A DNA stretch of 64,000 nucleotides from Pseudomonadota bacterium (GTDB lineage Bacteria > Pseudomonadota > Gammaproteobacteria > Steroidobacterales > Steroidobacteraceae). The stretch is from assembly GCA_026398735.1 (NCBI GenBank), contig JAPLSH010000004.1, positions 186,001-250,000 of the forward strand, read 5' to 3'. This document shows positions 55,598-64,000 of the stretch, one piece after another; position 1 is the stretch's first letter; each line of letters opens with the position of its first letter. A model generated the notes under the pieces. The model had not been told where the DNA came from and did no database searches. It saw nothing but the letters and a program-made list of their open reading frames with translations. The translations under genes and the position numbers were made by a program.

Positions 55598-56767
55598 ATG
55601 TCTTCCATCACCGGCAGCGTGTTTCGCCGCGTGCTCTTCTGGGCACATCTTTCAACTGGTGTGGCAGCCGGGCTACTCATCCTGTTGATGTCCGCTACCG
55701 GTGTGCTGCTGGCCTACGAAAAGCAGTTGGTCGCTGCAGCCGAGCAGGGCAATCGCGTGGCAGTGCCTGCCGATGCCCCCATGCTCACGGCTGCAGCGTT
55801 GGCCGATAAAGCACTGGCTGCCGCACCCGATGCCCAGCGTTTGGCGCTGGTGTTCAACCTCGACCCTGCCATGCCGGTCACCGTGACGCGTGGTCGCGAT
55901 GCACCGCTGCTGCTGCATCCGTGGACTGGCGAGCTGTTGCCTGATGCCGCTGAAGGCACGCGCCACTTCCTGCATGAAGTAGAAGACCTGCATCGATGGA
56001 TGGCCGGTGATGCGCGCAGTACGCGTGCATCGCTGATGCATCTGGCCAATCTGTTGTTTGTGTTCATCGTGCTCAGCGGGCTGTATTTGTGGTTGCCGGC
56101 CGTGTGGCGCTGGCGCGCTATCAAGCCGCGTGTAGTACCGGTGGTGCGCTATGTAAATGGCAAAGCGCGCGACTATGCCTGGCACCAGTCTTTTGGCATC
56201 TGGATGCTGGTACCGCTGGCCGTGATGGCCGGCACAGGCGTGGTGATGTCTTATGGCTGGGCGAATCAGCTGCTATTTGCTGCCTATGGTGAGCAGGTTC
56301 CGCAGCGCGGTGGTGGCGGTGGCGGCGGCCCCGGTGGTGGTGGCGCACAGTCTACGGCGCAAGCAGAAGAACCCGGTGCACGCGCGACACTGGATCAGAT
56401 GCTCACCACTGCGCGTGTGCAATTGCCCGATTGGCAACGCATCACGCTACCTGTAAAACCCGCTGCCGACGCCGTGGACATTGTCGCTGAAGTGCCGGGC
56501 GAGGGCGTGCGTCTGCCGCGTCGCACGGTCACTGTGTCCGCAGCCGATGCCTCAGTCATCAAGGTGTCGCCGCCGCCAGCTGAAACGGCCGATAAACAAA
56601 CTGCCGGACAACGTGCGCGAACCTGGGTGCGCTTTGCACATACCGGCGAGTATTACGGTGTGATCGGCCAGACCGTGGCGGCACTGGCGTCATTGCTGGC
56701 CTGTGTGTTGGTGTACACCGGCTTGGCTCTGGCCTGGCGTCGCCTGATACGTCCGCGGCTGGCCTAG
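55598..56767 (+). CDS. PepSY-associated transmembrane protein
   Basis: 389 residues with four transmembrane helices (about 9-34, 158-180, 209-230, 355-378). The N-terminal FWAHLSTGVAAGLLILLMSATGVLLAYEKQL, EVEDLHRWMAGDARSTRASLMHLANLLFVFIVLSGLYLWLP and WHQSFGIWMLVPLAVMAGTGVVMSYGWANQL match the PepSY_TM (PiuB-like) family, often tied to iron uptake or ferric reduction. Between helices 3 and 4 is a Gly-rich insert (RGGGGGGGPGGGGA). A TonB receptor gene lies 5 kb away. The open frame extends upstream into higA; ATG 55598 with GCGGAG fits the start. Confidence 0.85.
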   Translation: MSSITGSVFRRVLFWAHLSTGVAAGLLILLMSATGVLLAYEKQLVAAAEQGNRVAVPADAPMLTAAALADKALAAAPDAQRLALVFNLDPAMPVTVTRGRDAPLLLHPWTGELLPDAAEGTRHFLHEVEDLHRWMAGDARSTRASLMHLANLLFVFIVLSGLYLWLPAVWRWRAIKPRVVPVVRYVNGKARDYAWHQSFGIWMLVPLAVMAGTGVVMSYGWANQLLFAAYGEQVPQRGGGGGGGPGGGGAQSTAQAEEPGARATLDQMLTTARVQLPDWQRITLPVKPAADAVDIVAEVPGEGVRLPRRTVTVSAADASVIKVSPPPAETADKQTAGQRARTWVRFAHTGEYYGVIGQTVAALASLLACVLVYTGLALAWRRLIRPRLA

Positions 56768-57042
56768 TAGACCCACCACAGGCCAACAAGCGCGCTGCAG
56801 TTAAGCAGTGCGCAACCGGCAAGCAGCACGCCAAAAGGCTGCTTGCGGGTTTTGTGGCGCAAGCTTTGCGCCATCCATAACGCCGCAGGCCATCCGCCTG
56901 CTAATGCAAGCCATAGCAATTGCCGTTCGGAAACACGCTGCAGTCGTAAGCGTGCGGCACATTTATCGCGCCACCAGAGCCACGCTGTGAGCACATTGAT
57001 CAGTAGCAGACTGATCGATAGCAGCGTACTTAGCGTCGGCAT
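56764..57042 (-). CDS. DUF1294 membrane protein
   Basis: 92 residues. LLLINVLTAWLWWRDKCAARLRLQRVSERQLLWLALAGGWPAALWMAQSLRHKTRKQPFG is the DUF1294 pattern, a short two- to three-helix inner membrane family with a conserved KTxKxxF near the middle. Function unknown. ATG 57042, with 57045 an alternative, overlaps the upstream OmpA-like gene stop; its own stop overlaps the convergent PepSY gene by 4 bp. It is the last gene of a four-gene minus-strand operon. Confidence 0.84.
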   Translation of the reverse strand: MPTLSTLLSISLLLINVLTAWLWWRDKCAARLRLQRVSERQLLWLALAGGWPAALWMAQSLRHKTRKQPFGVLLAGCALLNCSALVGLWWVY

Positions 57043-57833
57043 CAAGGTTTTATGGTGATGTCTACCCGGCGTTGCGCTGAGTCATCGCTGCCATTGGGTG
57101 CGGGTGCAGCATCAATCCAGCGCACCGTGTAACGCGGCCCGATAAGGCCTGCGCCTTGCAGAAGCTCTGCCACTTGCTGCGCGCGCTGCTGGGCCAGCTT
57201 AGGAGACTCATTGAGGATAGTGCCATCCGACAACAAGGCTGCACCTCGATGACCTTCTATGTTGATGCTCGTTGCTTTGATGGCCAGCGCGTAATCGAGC
57301 ACGGGCTGCAGTAAGGCGGGATGTTTGAAGCCCACCCGGCCCTCAAAGTCATAACCGATGCTGAAGTGCTTCTCGACGCGCTGCGGCGCAACCTCCGCTT
57401 GCTGTACATCCAAGGTATTGAAAGCTAAGCGGCCTTTGCTTGGACCCGGCGGTCGCGGCGGCTCAAAGGTAAGGTTGTATTGCGCCTCGGCCGGCAGCAA
57501 TTGATTGCAATTGGCATCCAGTGCCGGCAACACCGACAGCCGCACCGGCTCCAGTACGATGCCACCGCAGATACGAGGCTTGTCTGTGCGACGACCTTCG
57601 ACCAACACTTTATGGCCGAGCATGGGCGGATTGACCGGTGCACTGACATCGGTCTGCAGCGTTAAGAAATACAGTTCGCCCTCATATTCGGCCAACCAAC
57701 ACGGTACTGACGCCGTATCGCGCACAATGGGGCAGGCCACGAAGTTGCGCTGAACGCTATCAGGCATAGCAGCCACTGCGCCCCCGCTAACGCAGGCCAA
57801 CGACAGCGTGATACTGCGCTGCAGCGACATCAC
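57042..57833 (-). CDS. OmpA-like C-terminal domain protein, exported
   Basis: 263 residues. Signal peptide MSLQRSITLSLACVSGGAVAA. The N-terminal half contains Cys residues (ACPIVRDTASVPCW, RICGGIVLEP, DANCNQLLP). The C-terminal half resembles an OmpA-type peptidoglycan-binding fold: SIGYDFEGRVGFKHPALLQPVLDYALAIKATSINIEGHRG, SPKLAQQRAQQVAELLQGAGL and SAQRRVDITIKP. Some conserved OmpA residues are unclear. It may anchor to peptidoglycan and hold the neighbouring cytochrome or exporter near the cell wall. The start overlaps the cytochrome stop by 4 bp. Confidence 0.7.
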   Translation of the reverse strand: MMSLQRSITLSLACVSGGAVAAMPDSVQRNFVACPIVRDTASVPCWLAEYEGELYFLTLQTDVSAPVNPPMLGHKVLVEGRRTDKPRICGGIVLEPVRLSVLPALDANCNQLLPAEAQYNLTFEPPRPPGPSKGRLAFNTLDVQQAEVAPQRVEKHFSIGYDFEGRVGFKHPALLQPVLDYALAIKATSINIEGHRGAALLSDGTILNESPKLAQQRAQQVAELLQGAGLIGPRYTVRWIDAAPAPNGSDDSAQRRVDITIKP

Positions 57834-59485
57834 AGCGCACCCAGAAAGTTGGCCAAGTCCTGTTTCTCCTGCTCGCTGTAGCCGATGTTGTAGCGGCGGT
57901 CATAAAAGTCGACGACATCGCGCAGTGAATGCGCCGAGCCATTGGAGAAATAGGGCGCACGGGCAGACAGGCCCCGCAGCTGCTGCATCACGATAGTACC
58001 GATGTCATTACACCGCCCTGAAATGAGCGCGCGACCTGGATCTTGTGTGTAGATGACGCGACCCAGAAACGGATGCGGCGCAATGTCGTTGCGGCAGGTG
58101 AGTTTGAACAAAGGCAGTTCGGGCTTTTGCGTGGTCCAAGGATTAAGTGGTGCCTCACGGGCCCAAGGCAGATTGGTGCTGCCAATGTCCATCCAGCCGT
58201 TGGCCGTATCCATGCCGGTCATGTGCATGCCATGGCAGGTGGCGCAGGTACGTTTGGTGGGATTACCCAGTCCCACTGAGTTGAGGTGCATCGAATCACG
58301 TATCCAAAACGTGCGGAACATGAACACGTCATGGCCGCGCGCAATGGATTCGCGCCCTGCGTTGCGCGCATCTTGTGCAGCACTGGCGCCACGCGGCAGC
58401 GTCGTCCACTTGCCTTCCATAGGGAATACCCAGCGACTGGTGTTGTTGCCCAGCACGCCGGCTTCGCCCTTGAGCAACGCTCGGGGCCCGAATGCCGTGG
58501 GCCCGTTTGCCTCGATAAGGCTGCCCGCATGCCTATCGATTTGCTGCGCCACATACACCTGACCTTCAAAGGCGACGATGGCATCGAGCTGCGCTTTGGA
58601 TAGCGGTGCAATGCGCTGCAGGTGAGTGGCTGCAGCATCTGCAGCCTGCGCACGCAGCGAGGGGGGCCGCGCATCCGCCATCAGATTCATGCTGGTGGGC
58701 TTGCCTGTCTGCGGATCGCGGGCGGTCGGTAAGCCGTTCTTGCCGATGAACGACGACACGCCAAAGTTCTGGTGCGTGGGGTATTTAAGGTTGGCTGCAG
58801 GACGCGGACGTCGATACACCGACACCATCGGTTGCGCCGAGTGCAGGCCATATTGGGCGTGCAGATTGCACCCGGTGGGATCACGCACCACCTCAATGCC
58901 GAACTCCGGCTCAATCGCTTTACCGGCGGCATCGCGCGGTGGCCAAGGCAAGAACACGCGAAATAGCCCCCGGTCGAGCAGTAATGAATGCGACGCAGGA
59001 TCCTGTTGCGGCAAGTGCGGGCAATTGGCCCCGTCGACTGCCGCAAAAATAGGATCCTGGCCCTGTGTGACTTGCCACTGCCGGCGGATACTGTCGAGCG
59101 ACAAACTCATGGCATCTTGCGGTTGGTGACAGCTGACACAGGCCCGACCATTGGTGCCCAGTGGCGCAAAAAACGGATGACCCGTTGCAGTGACTGCACC
59201 GGCGGCATTGAGCACACCGAGCTGACCTTGGTTGTTGTCGTAACTGCCATCAGCAGCCAAGCCCCCGGTTTCACCCGGGTTGATCCAGCGCAGTGTGAAT
59301 TTGGGCGCAGGATAGAGCGCATGCGGTGGCGCCAAGACATCGTCCTCAGCGGCCACCACCTGTACAGCTACGGCGCACAGCAGCACCCAGACCCATGTGA
59401 TTAACAGTTTTATGATGATGTCCGCCTCTGCGATGCCATGGCACTGCCGAACGAGGCGGCCATTACGCAGACAATGGCCAGCCAT
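57830..59485 (-). CDS. Di-heme c-type cytochrome
   Basis: 551 residues from ATG 59485. Two haem-binding motifs are visible, CVSCH (116-120) and CATCH (414-418). A hydrophobic segment (about 24-45) is a signal peptide or anchor. The arrangement resembles cytochrome c peroxidase-type di-haem proteins with a long spacer. The C-terminal LRGLSARAPYFSNGSAHSLRDVVDFYDRRY is typical of this group (APYFHNG...LxxVVxFY). The start is uncertain: ATG 59485 overlaps the EamA gene by 76 bp and no ATG lies downstream before the signal peptide. Function and electron partner are unknown. Confidence 0.78.
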   Translation of the reverse strand: MAGHCLRNGRLVRQCHGIAEADIIIKLLITWVWVLLCAVAVQVVAAEDDVLAPPHALYPAPKFTLRWINPGETGGLAADGSYDNNQGQLGVLNAAGAVTATGHPFFAPLGTNGRACVSCHQPQDAMSLSLDSIRRQWQVTQGQDPIFAAVDGANCPHLPQQDPASHSLLLDRGLFRVFLPWPPRDAAGKAIEPEFGIEVVRDPTGCNLHAQYGLHSAQPMVSVYRRPRPAANLKYPTHQNFGVSSFIGKNGLPTARDPQTGKPTSMNLMADARPPSLRAQAADAAATHLQRIAPLSKAQLDAIVAFEGQVYVAQQIDRHAGSLIEANGPTAFGPRALLKGEAGVLGNNTSRWVFPMEGKWTTLPRGASAAQDARNAGRESIARGHDVFMFRTFWIRDSMHLNSVGLGNPTKRTCATCHGMHMTGMDTANGWMDIGSTNLPWAREAPLNPWTTQKPELPLFKLTCRNDIAPHPFLGRVIYTQDPGRALISGRCNDIGTIVMQQLRGLSARAPYFSNGSAHSLRDVVDFYDRRYNIGYSEQEKQDLANFLGAL

Positions 59486-60264
59486 TGCAATGACGTCAAT
59501 TGCTCATGCAGTACTACTGCGCCCATCAGCGCGGCAAGGGCCGGCTCGACGCTCATGAACAGGCTGAACACTTGATTGGGCATGCGTGTGAGCGCGTACA
59601 TCTCCAGCGTATAAGGCAGCGCACTGGACAACACCGCCACGGCCAGAGCGATGGGCAGTAAAGCTGGGTTGAACAGCATCGTGCTATCTACCAGCACCAC
59701 ACTGGGCGTCACTGCTGCGGCGCCCAAAATCATACCCAACGCGACGGTACGGCCGCCGTGACTGCTGCCTGTGCGTGATCCGAACAGAATGTATAGCGCC
59801 CAACCGGCACCGGCGAGCAGTGCAAAGCCGACACCTATCAGATCGAGGGTCGGTGCACTGGAGCGCCAGGGTAGTAGCAACAGCAAGCCGGCGACGGCCA
59901 ATGCCACCCAAAGCCAGTCCAGCCGCCGATGCGAGGTGGCGATCGCCACGCCCAGCGGCCCGAGAAACTCGATGGCCACCACAATGCCCATGGGCAGCCG
60001 CTGTAGGGCCAGGTAGTAGGACAGGTTCATCAACCCCATGGCCACGCCATAGCCCACCAGTACAGGCCAGCGTCCGCGCAACGAGGTGCCCCGCCAGGGC
60101 CGGTAGATCAGCGCTAATAACACTGCCGCCATCCACAGCCGCAGCAACGTCGCGGCCACCGGCCCAAGCTCCGGAAACAGGCCCTTGGCTAAAGCCGCTC
60201 CGTATTGGATCGACACCATAGCGGCCAGAATTGACAGGATGGGGAGGACCAGGGGGGAGTACAT
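59410..60264 (-). CDS. EamA family transporter (RhtA-like)
   Basis: 284 residues with about 10 transmembrane helices in two EamA halves. SIQYGAALAKGLFPELGPVAATLLRLWMAAVLL, YYLALQRLPMGIVVAIEFLGPLGVAIATS and YTLEMYALTRMPNQVFSLFMSVEPALAALMGAVVLHEQLT match the RhtA/YdcZ-type threonine/homoserine exporter group. It should efflux small metabolites. It is the first gene of the minus-strand operon and overlaps the cytochrome gene. It is divergent from the AI-2E permease gene. Confidence 0.87.
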   Translation of the reverse strand: MYSPLVLPILSILAAMVSIQYGAALAKGLFPELGPVAATLLRLWMAAVLLALIYRPWRGTSLRGRWPVLVGYGVAMGLMNLSYYLALQRLPMGIVVAIEFLGPLGVAIATSHRRLDWLWVALAVAGLLLLLPWRSSAPTLDLIGVGFALLAGAGWALYILFGSRTGSSHGGRTVALGMILGAAAVTPSVVLVDSTMLFNPALLPIALAVAVLSSALPYTLEMYALTRMPNQVFSLFMSVEPALAALMGAVVLHEQLTSLQWLAIVCVMAASFGSAMASQRRTSS

Positions 60265-60300
60265 CGTGTGCGCTGAGTGCTGCGGCGAATTTGGGCAGGG

Positions 60301-60315
60301 CGGGTATCATGCCCG
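60301..60315. promoter_or_regulatory. Imperfect 15-bp palindrome at the AI-2E gene start
   Basis: CGGGTATCATGCCCG differs from a perfect palindrome by one mismatched pair and ends one base before ATG 60317. It lies in the divergent EamA/AI-2E region and could be an operator or hide the ribosome-binding site. Confidence 0.3.
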
Positions 60316-60316
60316 T

Positions 60317-61324
60317 ATGAATACGACTACACGATCGGAAGTAGCCTCCTGGGTACTGGCCGCTGCTGCGCTACTGGGTCTAATGCAGGTCAAACTGCTG
60401 GCGGCCCTGATCGGCGGCTTGGTGGCGCACGAGTTGTTGCACAGCGTGTCGCCGGCCATACGTATCAGCGGTGCATCGCTGCGCACGCGCAAATTCATCA
60501 TGCTGCTGCTGATTCTGGTGGTGCTGTCGCTGCTGGGTACGGTGGTCGGTGTACTGGTGACAACCTTGGGTGCACGCGGTCCTGAGAGCCTGGCCGAGTT
60601 GCTGCAGCGGATGGCAGACCTGATCGAGGGCGCGCGCCCTAGTTTGCCTGCGTGGGTACAGGCCTATATTCCAGCGTCAGCCAGTGAACTGCAGTCCACT
60701 GCCTCGGGGTGGTTGCGTACGCATGCTGGCGAACTGCGCGCTATGGGCCAGAACTTTGGCCGCGGGCTTGCACATCTGTTGTTGGGCATCATCATCGGTG
60801 CGTTGATAGCGTTCGCGCATACCGAAGAAACCCCCGGTCGACCGCCGCTGGCCGCAGCATTGTGCGAGCGCGCGGAGTTGCTGGGTCGTTCGTTCCGTCG
60901 CTTGGTGTTTGCGCAGGTGCGTATCTCGGCGCTCAACACGCTGCTCACTGGTGTGTTCCTGGCAGTGGTATTGCCGCTGCTGGGTGTGCACTTGCCGCTG
61001 GTCAAGACCATGATCGCGGTGACCTTCGTAGCAGGTCTGATGCCGCTGGTTGGCAATCTCATCTCCAACACCGTCATCGTGGTGGTGTCGCTGGGTCACT
61101 CGTTAGGTGCAGCGGCTGGGTCACTGATGTTTTTAATCACCATCCACAAGCTCGAATATCTGATCAATGCGCAGATCATCGGCACACAGATGCGCGCCCG
61201 CGCCTGGGAGCTGCTGATAGCGATGCTGGTGATGGAATCGTTGTTCGGCCTGCCTGGACTGGTGGCCGCGCCGATTTTTTACGGCTACTTAAAAGACGAA
61301 CTGGCGACCAAACGCTTGGTCTGA
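60317..61324 (+). CDS. AI-2E family transporter
   Basis: 335 residues with about eight transmembrane helices. The AI-2E permease (TqsA/PerM, UPF0118) pattern includes PLVKTMIAVTFVAGLMPLVGNLISNTVIVVVSLGHSL and a late KLEYLINAQIIGTQMRARAWELLIAMLVMESLFGLPGLVAAPIFYGYLKDEL. Members export varied solutes and only a few move AI-2. The frame opens upstream at 60185, but ATG 60317 fits the family. It ends before a strong hairpin shared with the TonB receptor gene. Confidence 0.86.
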   Translation: MNTTTRSEVASWVLAAAALLGLMQVKLLAALIGGLVAHELLHSVSPAIRISGASLRTRKFIMLLLILVVLSLLGTVVGVLVTTLGARGPESLAELLQRMADLIEGARPSLPAWVQAYIPASASELQSTASGWLRTHAGELRAMGQNFGRGLAHLLLGIIIGALIAFAHTEETPGRPPLAAALCERAELLGRSFRRLVFAQVRISALNTLLTGVFLAVVLPLLGVHLPLVKTMIAVTFVAGLMPLVGNLISNTVIVVVSLGHSLGAAAGSLMFLITIHKLEYLINAQIIGTQMRARAWELLIAMLVMESLFGLPGLVAAPIFYGYLKDELATKRLV

Positions 61325-61337
61325 TCGCCAGTGCGTG

Positions 61338-61360
61338 GGCGGGCCGTTAAGCGGCCCGCC
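61338..61360. terminator. Hairpin between the AI-2E and TonB receptor genes
   Basis: GGCGGGCCG (61338-61346), five bases, CGGCCCGCC (61352-61360): a perfect, GC-rich 9-bp stem. It is convergent for both genes and 14 bp past the AI-2E stop. It lacks a T-tract, so it may stall rather than terminate on its own. Confidence 0.55.
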
Positions 61361-61367
61361 AGCAAGA

Positions 61368-63863
61368 TCAGAAGACCTTGCGGATCGTGGCACCCCAAGT
61401 GCGCGGCATGCTCGGATAGCCCGAGAAGCTGCCAGCTTGGGCAGGCGGCGGGAACGCACTGATCAGGTAGCTGTCGTTGTTGAGGTTGCGGGCAAAGACC
61501 ATGAAGTCCCAACCGCCACGTGAAACACCGGCACTGGCGTTGAGCGTCTTGACCTCGCGCGACGCAATGCCAGCAGTGATGTTCTCGACCACCTGCACGT
61601 TGCTCTCGTAGTGGTAGTCACCACGTACAAAAGCGTCGTAGCTGCCGAACTCCCAACGATATGCACCGCCGATTGAAGCCGTGGTGGCCGCAATGCCCGC
61701 CGGCTTAGTGCCGGTCAGATCCACAGTGCCGGTGGGACCCTGGGCATTGGGGAAGCTGTCGTAGTTAGGATCGAGGAACGTGGTGGCGACGTTGAACTCC
61801 CAGTTCTTGGTGGGAGCGAACATCCACTCAACTTCTGCACCCTTGGTGGTTTGTTTGCCTGCATTTTGCAAGCTGAAACCAGTGCCGGTGAAGATGTTGG
61901 ACTGGAAGCCCTTGATCTCTTGGTTGAACACCGCAATGTTGAGCGCGCTGTGCGTCCAGCGGCCCTTGAAGCCCACCTCCATGACCGTTGACTCTTCCGG
62001 GTTGGCAAAGCGCGAGCCATAGCGACCGTAGTAAGGGTTGGCATAGCCGCCCAGCGGTGAGCGATCACCGGTTGCCGGTGCCAGCGGCTTGCTGTCACGC
62101 GACAAGTTCCACGAGCTGGCCTTAAAGCCGGTCGACACGCCGCCGTACACCTTGATGTTGTCGCTGAAGTCATAGGCCAAACGCACGGTGTAGGTGGCCT
62201 TGCCGTCGTTGGTCTCGCCGCCGGTGTAAGGCACCACAGGTGTGAGGAACTGCAGTTCGTACAGCGCCAGTGCGCTGTTGCAGGCCGCGCCTGTGGCAGC
62301 CGTGCAGCCGGTCACACTCAGCTTGTCGGCCATGGCTGCTTGTGCCGGATAGGCCGCAAAGTTGGCAGGCGTGGCAGCCTTGCCGCCGGTGAGTGCGCCA
62401 AAGGCCTGAGCAAAGCCGATCTGCACCAGGTTCAGCTGTGCAAACGCATCGCTGTTGGTCTGCGCCAGATCCACGACCTTCTTGCTGTTGGTGTAGGCGA
62501 TGCCGGTGGTCAGCGTCATCTTGTCAGCCAACTTCCAATCCAACTGGCCGAACAGTGTGTAGGCCTTGTTGTCTTGGTTGGTGTTGACCGTGCCGCCGCT
62601 ACCAGCCTTGAAGAAGGTGCCGGTGGGCAGGCCGGTGGCAGCCTCGAGACCCGGCAGCGTGGAGGGGCTGCCGCCTTTGGCAACGATCAACGTGCTGGCA
62701 TAGGCACGCGCGGAGGTGCCCCAGCCCAGCGTGTTGTCGTAAGCGACCGACTCGTTGAAGTAGTAGGCACCGGCCACGCCGCTGACCTTGCCACCATTGT
62801 CGAAGCTGGCGCGCAGCTCTTGCGTGAAGGTGCGGATCTGCTGATCGTTGATGTTGGTCGGCAGCAGGTCGGTACTGGTGAAGTCTGAGTCGTAGTTGAA
62901 GGTGGCTGACTGGCCGCGCAGTGCAGTGATTGAACTGACCGTGAGCGCGCCTGACTTCCAGTCCAGGTGCAGCGAGGCACCGCGGTTTTTGACGTCATTG
63001 ACCGGGTCGGAGTTGAAGTAGCCCTTACGGTCGGCATAGCCACCCGCATAGATCTTGCCACCGAGTGCAGCGATGACCCCACCGGTGGGGCCGTTGACCA
63101 GATTCGACACGCCGCAGCATGTTTCATCGATCGACGAGTAATCGACGATCAAGCGCGCGGTGAGGCTGTCGGAGACATTGGCCAGCAATTGGCCGCGCAG
63201 GTCATAGCGGTTGCGATCATTGATCGCATTGCCAGTGGCCAGGTTCTCGAAGTAACCGTTGCGCTTGTTGTAGTTGCCCGAGAGGCTGAAGGCGACCTTC
63301 TCGTTCAGCGGCGCAGTGACATAGCCGCGATACACCTGCGAGTTGTAGTTGCCGAAGCTGGCTTCCAACGAACCGCCTGGTGTGAACGAGGGCTTGCGCG
63401 TCACGATGCTGACCACACCGGCCGAGGCGTTCTGACCGAACAGTGTGCTCTGCGGACCGCGCAGCACTTCGATGCGCTCAACATCAACCAGATCGCCGAT
63501 CTGCGAGGCAGAGCGTGAGCGATAGACGCCGTCGACGAATACGCCCACCGAGGACTCGATGCCCGGATTGTTGGCGCCGTTGCCGAAGCCACGGATGATG
63601 AAGTTGGTTTGTGTGGAAGTTTGCAGCTGCGATACACGCAGCGAGGGCACCACAGACTGCAGGTCGAGCACGTCGCGGATGGCGGTTTGCCGAATGGTCT
63701 GCGCTGAGGTGACCGTGACGGCGACCGGCACATCCTGCAGCGTCTGCTCGCGCTTGGTGGCTGTGACGACGATTTCTTCGAGGCCGTCTGAGCTGGCGGC
63801 ACTGGCTGCTGCCGATGCAAGAATGCTGGCGACGGCAAAAGCAACGATAGATGTCTTGTTCAT
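61368..63863 (-). CDS. TonB-dependent receptor
   Basis: 831 residues. Signal peptide (SIVAFAVASILASAAASAA) leads to the TonB box EEIVVTATKR and the plug domain (VPVAVTVTSAQTIRQTAIRDVLDLQSVVPSLRV, NFIIRGFGNGANNPGIESSVGVFVDGVYRSRSAS, VERIEVLRGPQSTLFGQNASAGVVSIVTRKP). A 22-strand barrel follows and ends with Phe (TIRKVF). It imports a large substrate through the outer membrane with TonB energy. The substrate is unknown. This type (plug ending RGPQSTLFGxNASAG) is common in catabolic Sphingomonas- and Steroidobacter-like bacteria and need not carry iron. Confidence 0.95.
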   Translation of the reverse strand: MNKTSIVAFAVASILASAAASAASSDGLEEIVVTATKREQTLQDVPVAVTVTSAQTIRQTAIRDVLDLQSVVPSLRVSQLQTSTQTNFIIRGFGNGANNPGIESSVGVFVDGVYRSRSASQIGDLVDVERIEVLRGPQSTLFGQNASAGVVSIVTRKPSFTPGGSLEASFGNYNSQVYRGYVTAPLNEKVAFSLSGNYNKRNGYFENLATGNAINDRNRYDLRGQLLANVSDSLTARLIVDYSSIDETCCGVSNLVNGPTGGVIAALGGKIYAGGYADRKGYFNSDPVNDVKNRGASLHLDWKSGALTVSSITALRGQSATFNYDSDFTSTDLLPTNINDQQIRTFTQELRASFDNGGKVSGVAGAYYFNESVAYDNTLGWGTSARAYASTLIVAKGGSPSTLPGLEAATGLPTGTFFKAGSGGTVNTNQDNKAYTLFGQLDWKLADKMTLTTGIAYTNSKKVVDLAQTNSDAFAQLNLVQIGFAQAFGALTGGKAATPANFAAYPAQAAMADKLSVTGCTAATGAACNSALALYELQFLTPVVPYTGGETNDGKATYTVRLAYDFSDNIKVYGGVSTGFKASSWNLSRDSKPLAPATGDRSPLGGYANPYYGRYGSRFANPEESTVMEVGFKGRWTHSALNIAVFNQEIKGFQSNIFTGTGFSLQNAGKQTTKGAEVEWMFAPTKNWEFNVATTFLDPNYDSFPNAQGPTGTVDLTGTKPAGIAATTASIGGAYRWEFGSYDAFVRGDYHYESNVQVVENITAGIASREVKTLNASAGVSRGGWDFMVFARNLNNDSYLISAFPPPAQAGSFSGYPSMPRTWGATIRKVF

Positions 63864-63942
63864 TGAACCCCCTAAGTTTGACGCACAGTCTATTACCGGC
63901 AGCCGGCCAGTGCTAGGTTCGCCGCTGGCAGGAGGCCTAATG

Positions 63943-64000
63943 ATGCAATCGAGCCGTTTAAAAGGGTGGCGTCTGGCGCGCCGTGCTGCGGTGGCCGCTG
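63943..64000 (+). CDS. Start of a further gene, truncated by the window end
   Basis: GGAGG (63931-63935) precedes ATGATG at 63940-63945; the second ATG has better spacing (7 bp). The first codons read MQSSRLKGWRLARRAAVAA, a signal-peptide-like start with basic residues and an Ala-rich core. It is divergent from the TonB receptor. The product cannot be named. Confidence 0.5.
   Translation, partial: MQSSRLKGWRLARRAAVAA

Overview
The window is about 64 kb of compact, GC-rich chromosomal DNA from a gammaproteobacterium. The evidence is the block gyrB-recF-dnaN-dnaA / rpmH-rnpA-yidD-yidC-mnmE, a recC-recB-recD operon, glyQ-glyS as separate alpha/beta subunits, and glnA-ntrB-ntrC with a sigma-54 promoter. 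The unusual DUF6152/DUF6644 cluster and the mix of catabolic genes (carotenoid-oxygenase family, IorAB-type molybdenum hydroxylase, tannase/feruloyl esterase) resemble Steroidobacterales/Nevskiales-type genomes. That placement is a guess. I see no rRNA, tRNA, CRISPR array, insertion sequence or prophage. No intergenic stretch exceeds 300 bases.

Left arm (1-34 kb). The window opens with the 3' end of serB, a toxin-antitoxin pair with an inverted-repeat operator, and small secreted proteins (DUF1161, DUF4159, a DUF333 lipoprotein, an MBL hydrolase). A four-gene operon of unknown function follows at 4.6-7.5 kb: a large secreted protein, a DUF6152 protein and two DUF6644-type membrane proteins. 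Next comes the nitrogen block (mscS, ntrC, ntrB, a DUF4124 gene, glnA on the minus strand). glnA has a textbook sigma-54 promoter and two NtrC-like sites in the region it shares with divergent glyQS. From 16.5 to 22.4 kb lies a possible catabolic island: a Tat-exported carotenoid-oxygenase family enzyme, an AAHS-type MFS transporter, an acetoacetate-CoA ligase and an alpha/beta hydrolase. From 22.8 to 29.7 kb are envelope, lipid and protease genes (PlsC, DUF481, a penicillin-binding protein with a Lys/Ala-rich linker, M48 protease, DUF898, glutathione peroxidase, M50 protease, DUF2167), many overlapping by 4 bp. gyrB-recF-dnaN-dnaA then run leftward.

Origin. The 273-bp dnaA-dnaN intergenic region looks like oriC. 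It has five DnaA-box-like 9-mers at exact 12-bp spacing, an inverted box, and an AT-rich stretch with a perfect palindrome and a tandem 9-bp repeat. Two parS-like palindromes lie upstream of gyrB and inside recF. Genes diverge from here: minus-strand dnaA-gyrB to the left, plus-strand rpmH onward to the right.

Right arm (36-64 kb). rpmH-rnpA-yidD-yidC is followed by an inserted two-gene molybdenum hydroxylase (iorAB type) before mnmE. A vapC toxin follows, with only a startless remnant of its antitoxin. Then come recCBD, a DUF502 protein, a tannase-family esterase, glyoxalase I, a second toxin-antitoxin pair (HigBA) with its operator, and a PepSY transmembrane protein. A four-gene overlapping minus-strand operon follows (EamA exporter, di-heme c-type cytochrome, OmpA-like protein, DUF1294). 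The window ends with an AI-2E family permease, a TonB-dependent receptor and the first codons of a further plus-strand gene.

All functional calls come from reading motifs and overall resemblance to known families. No database search was run.
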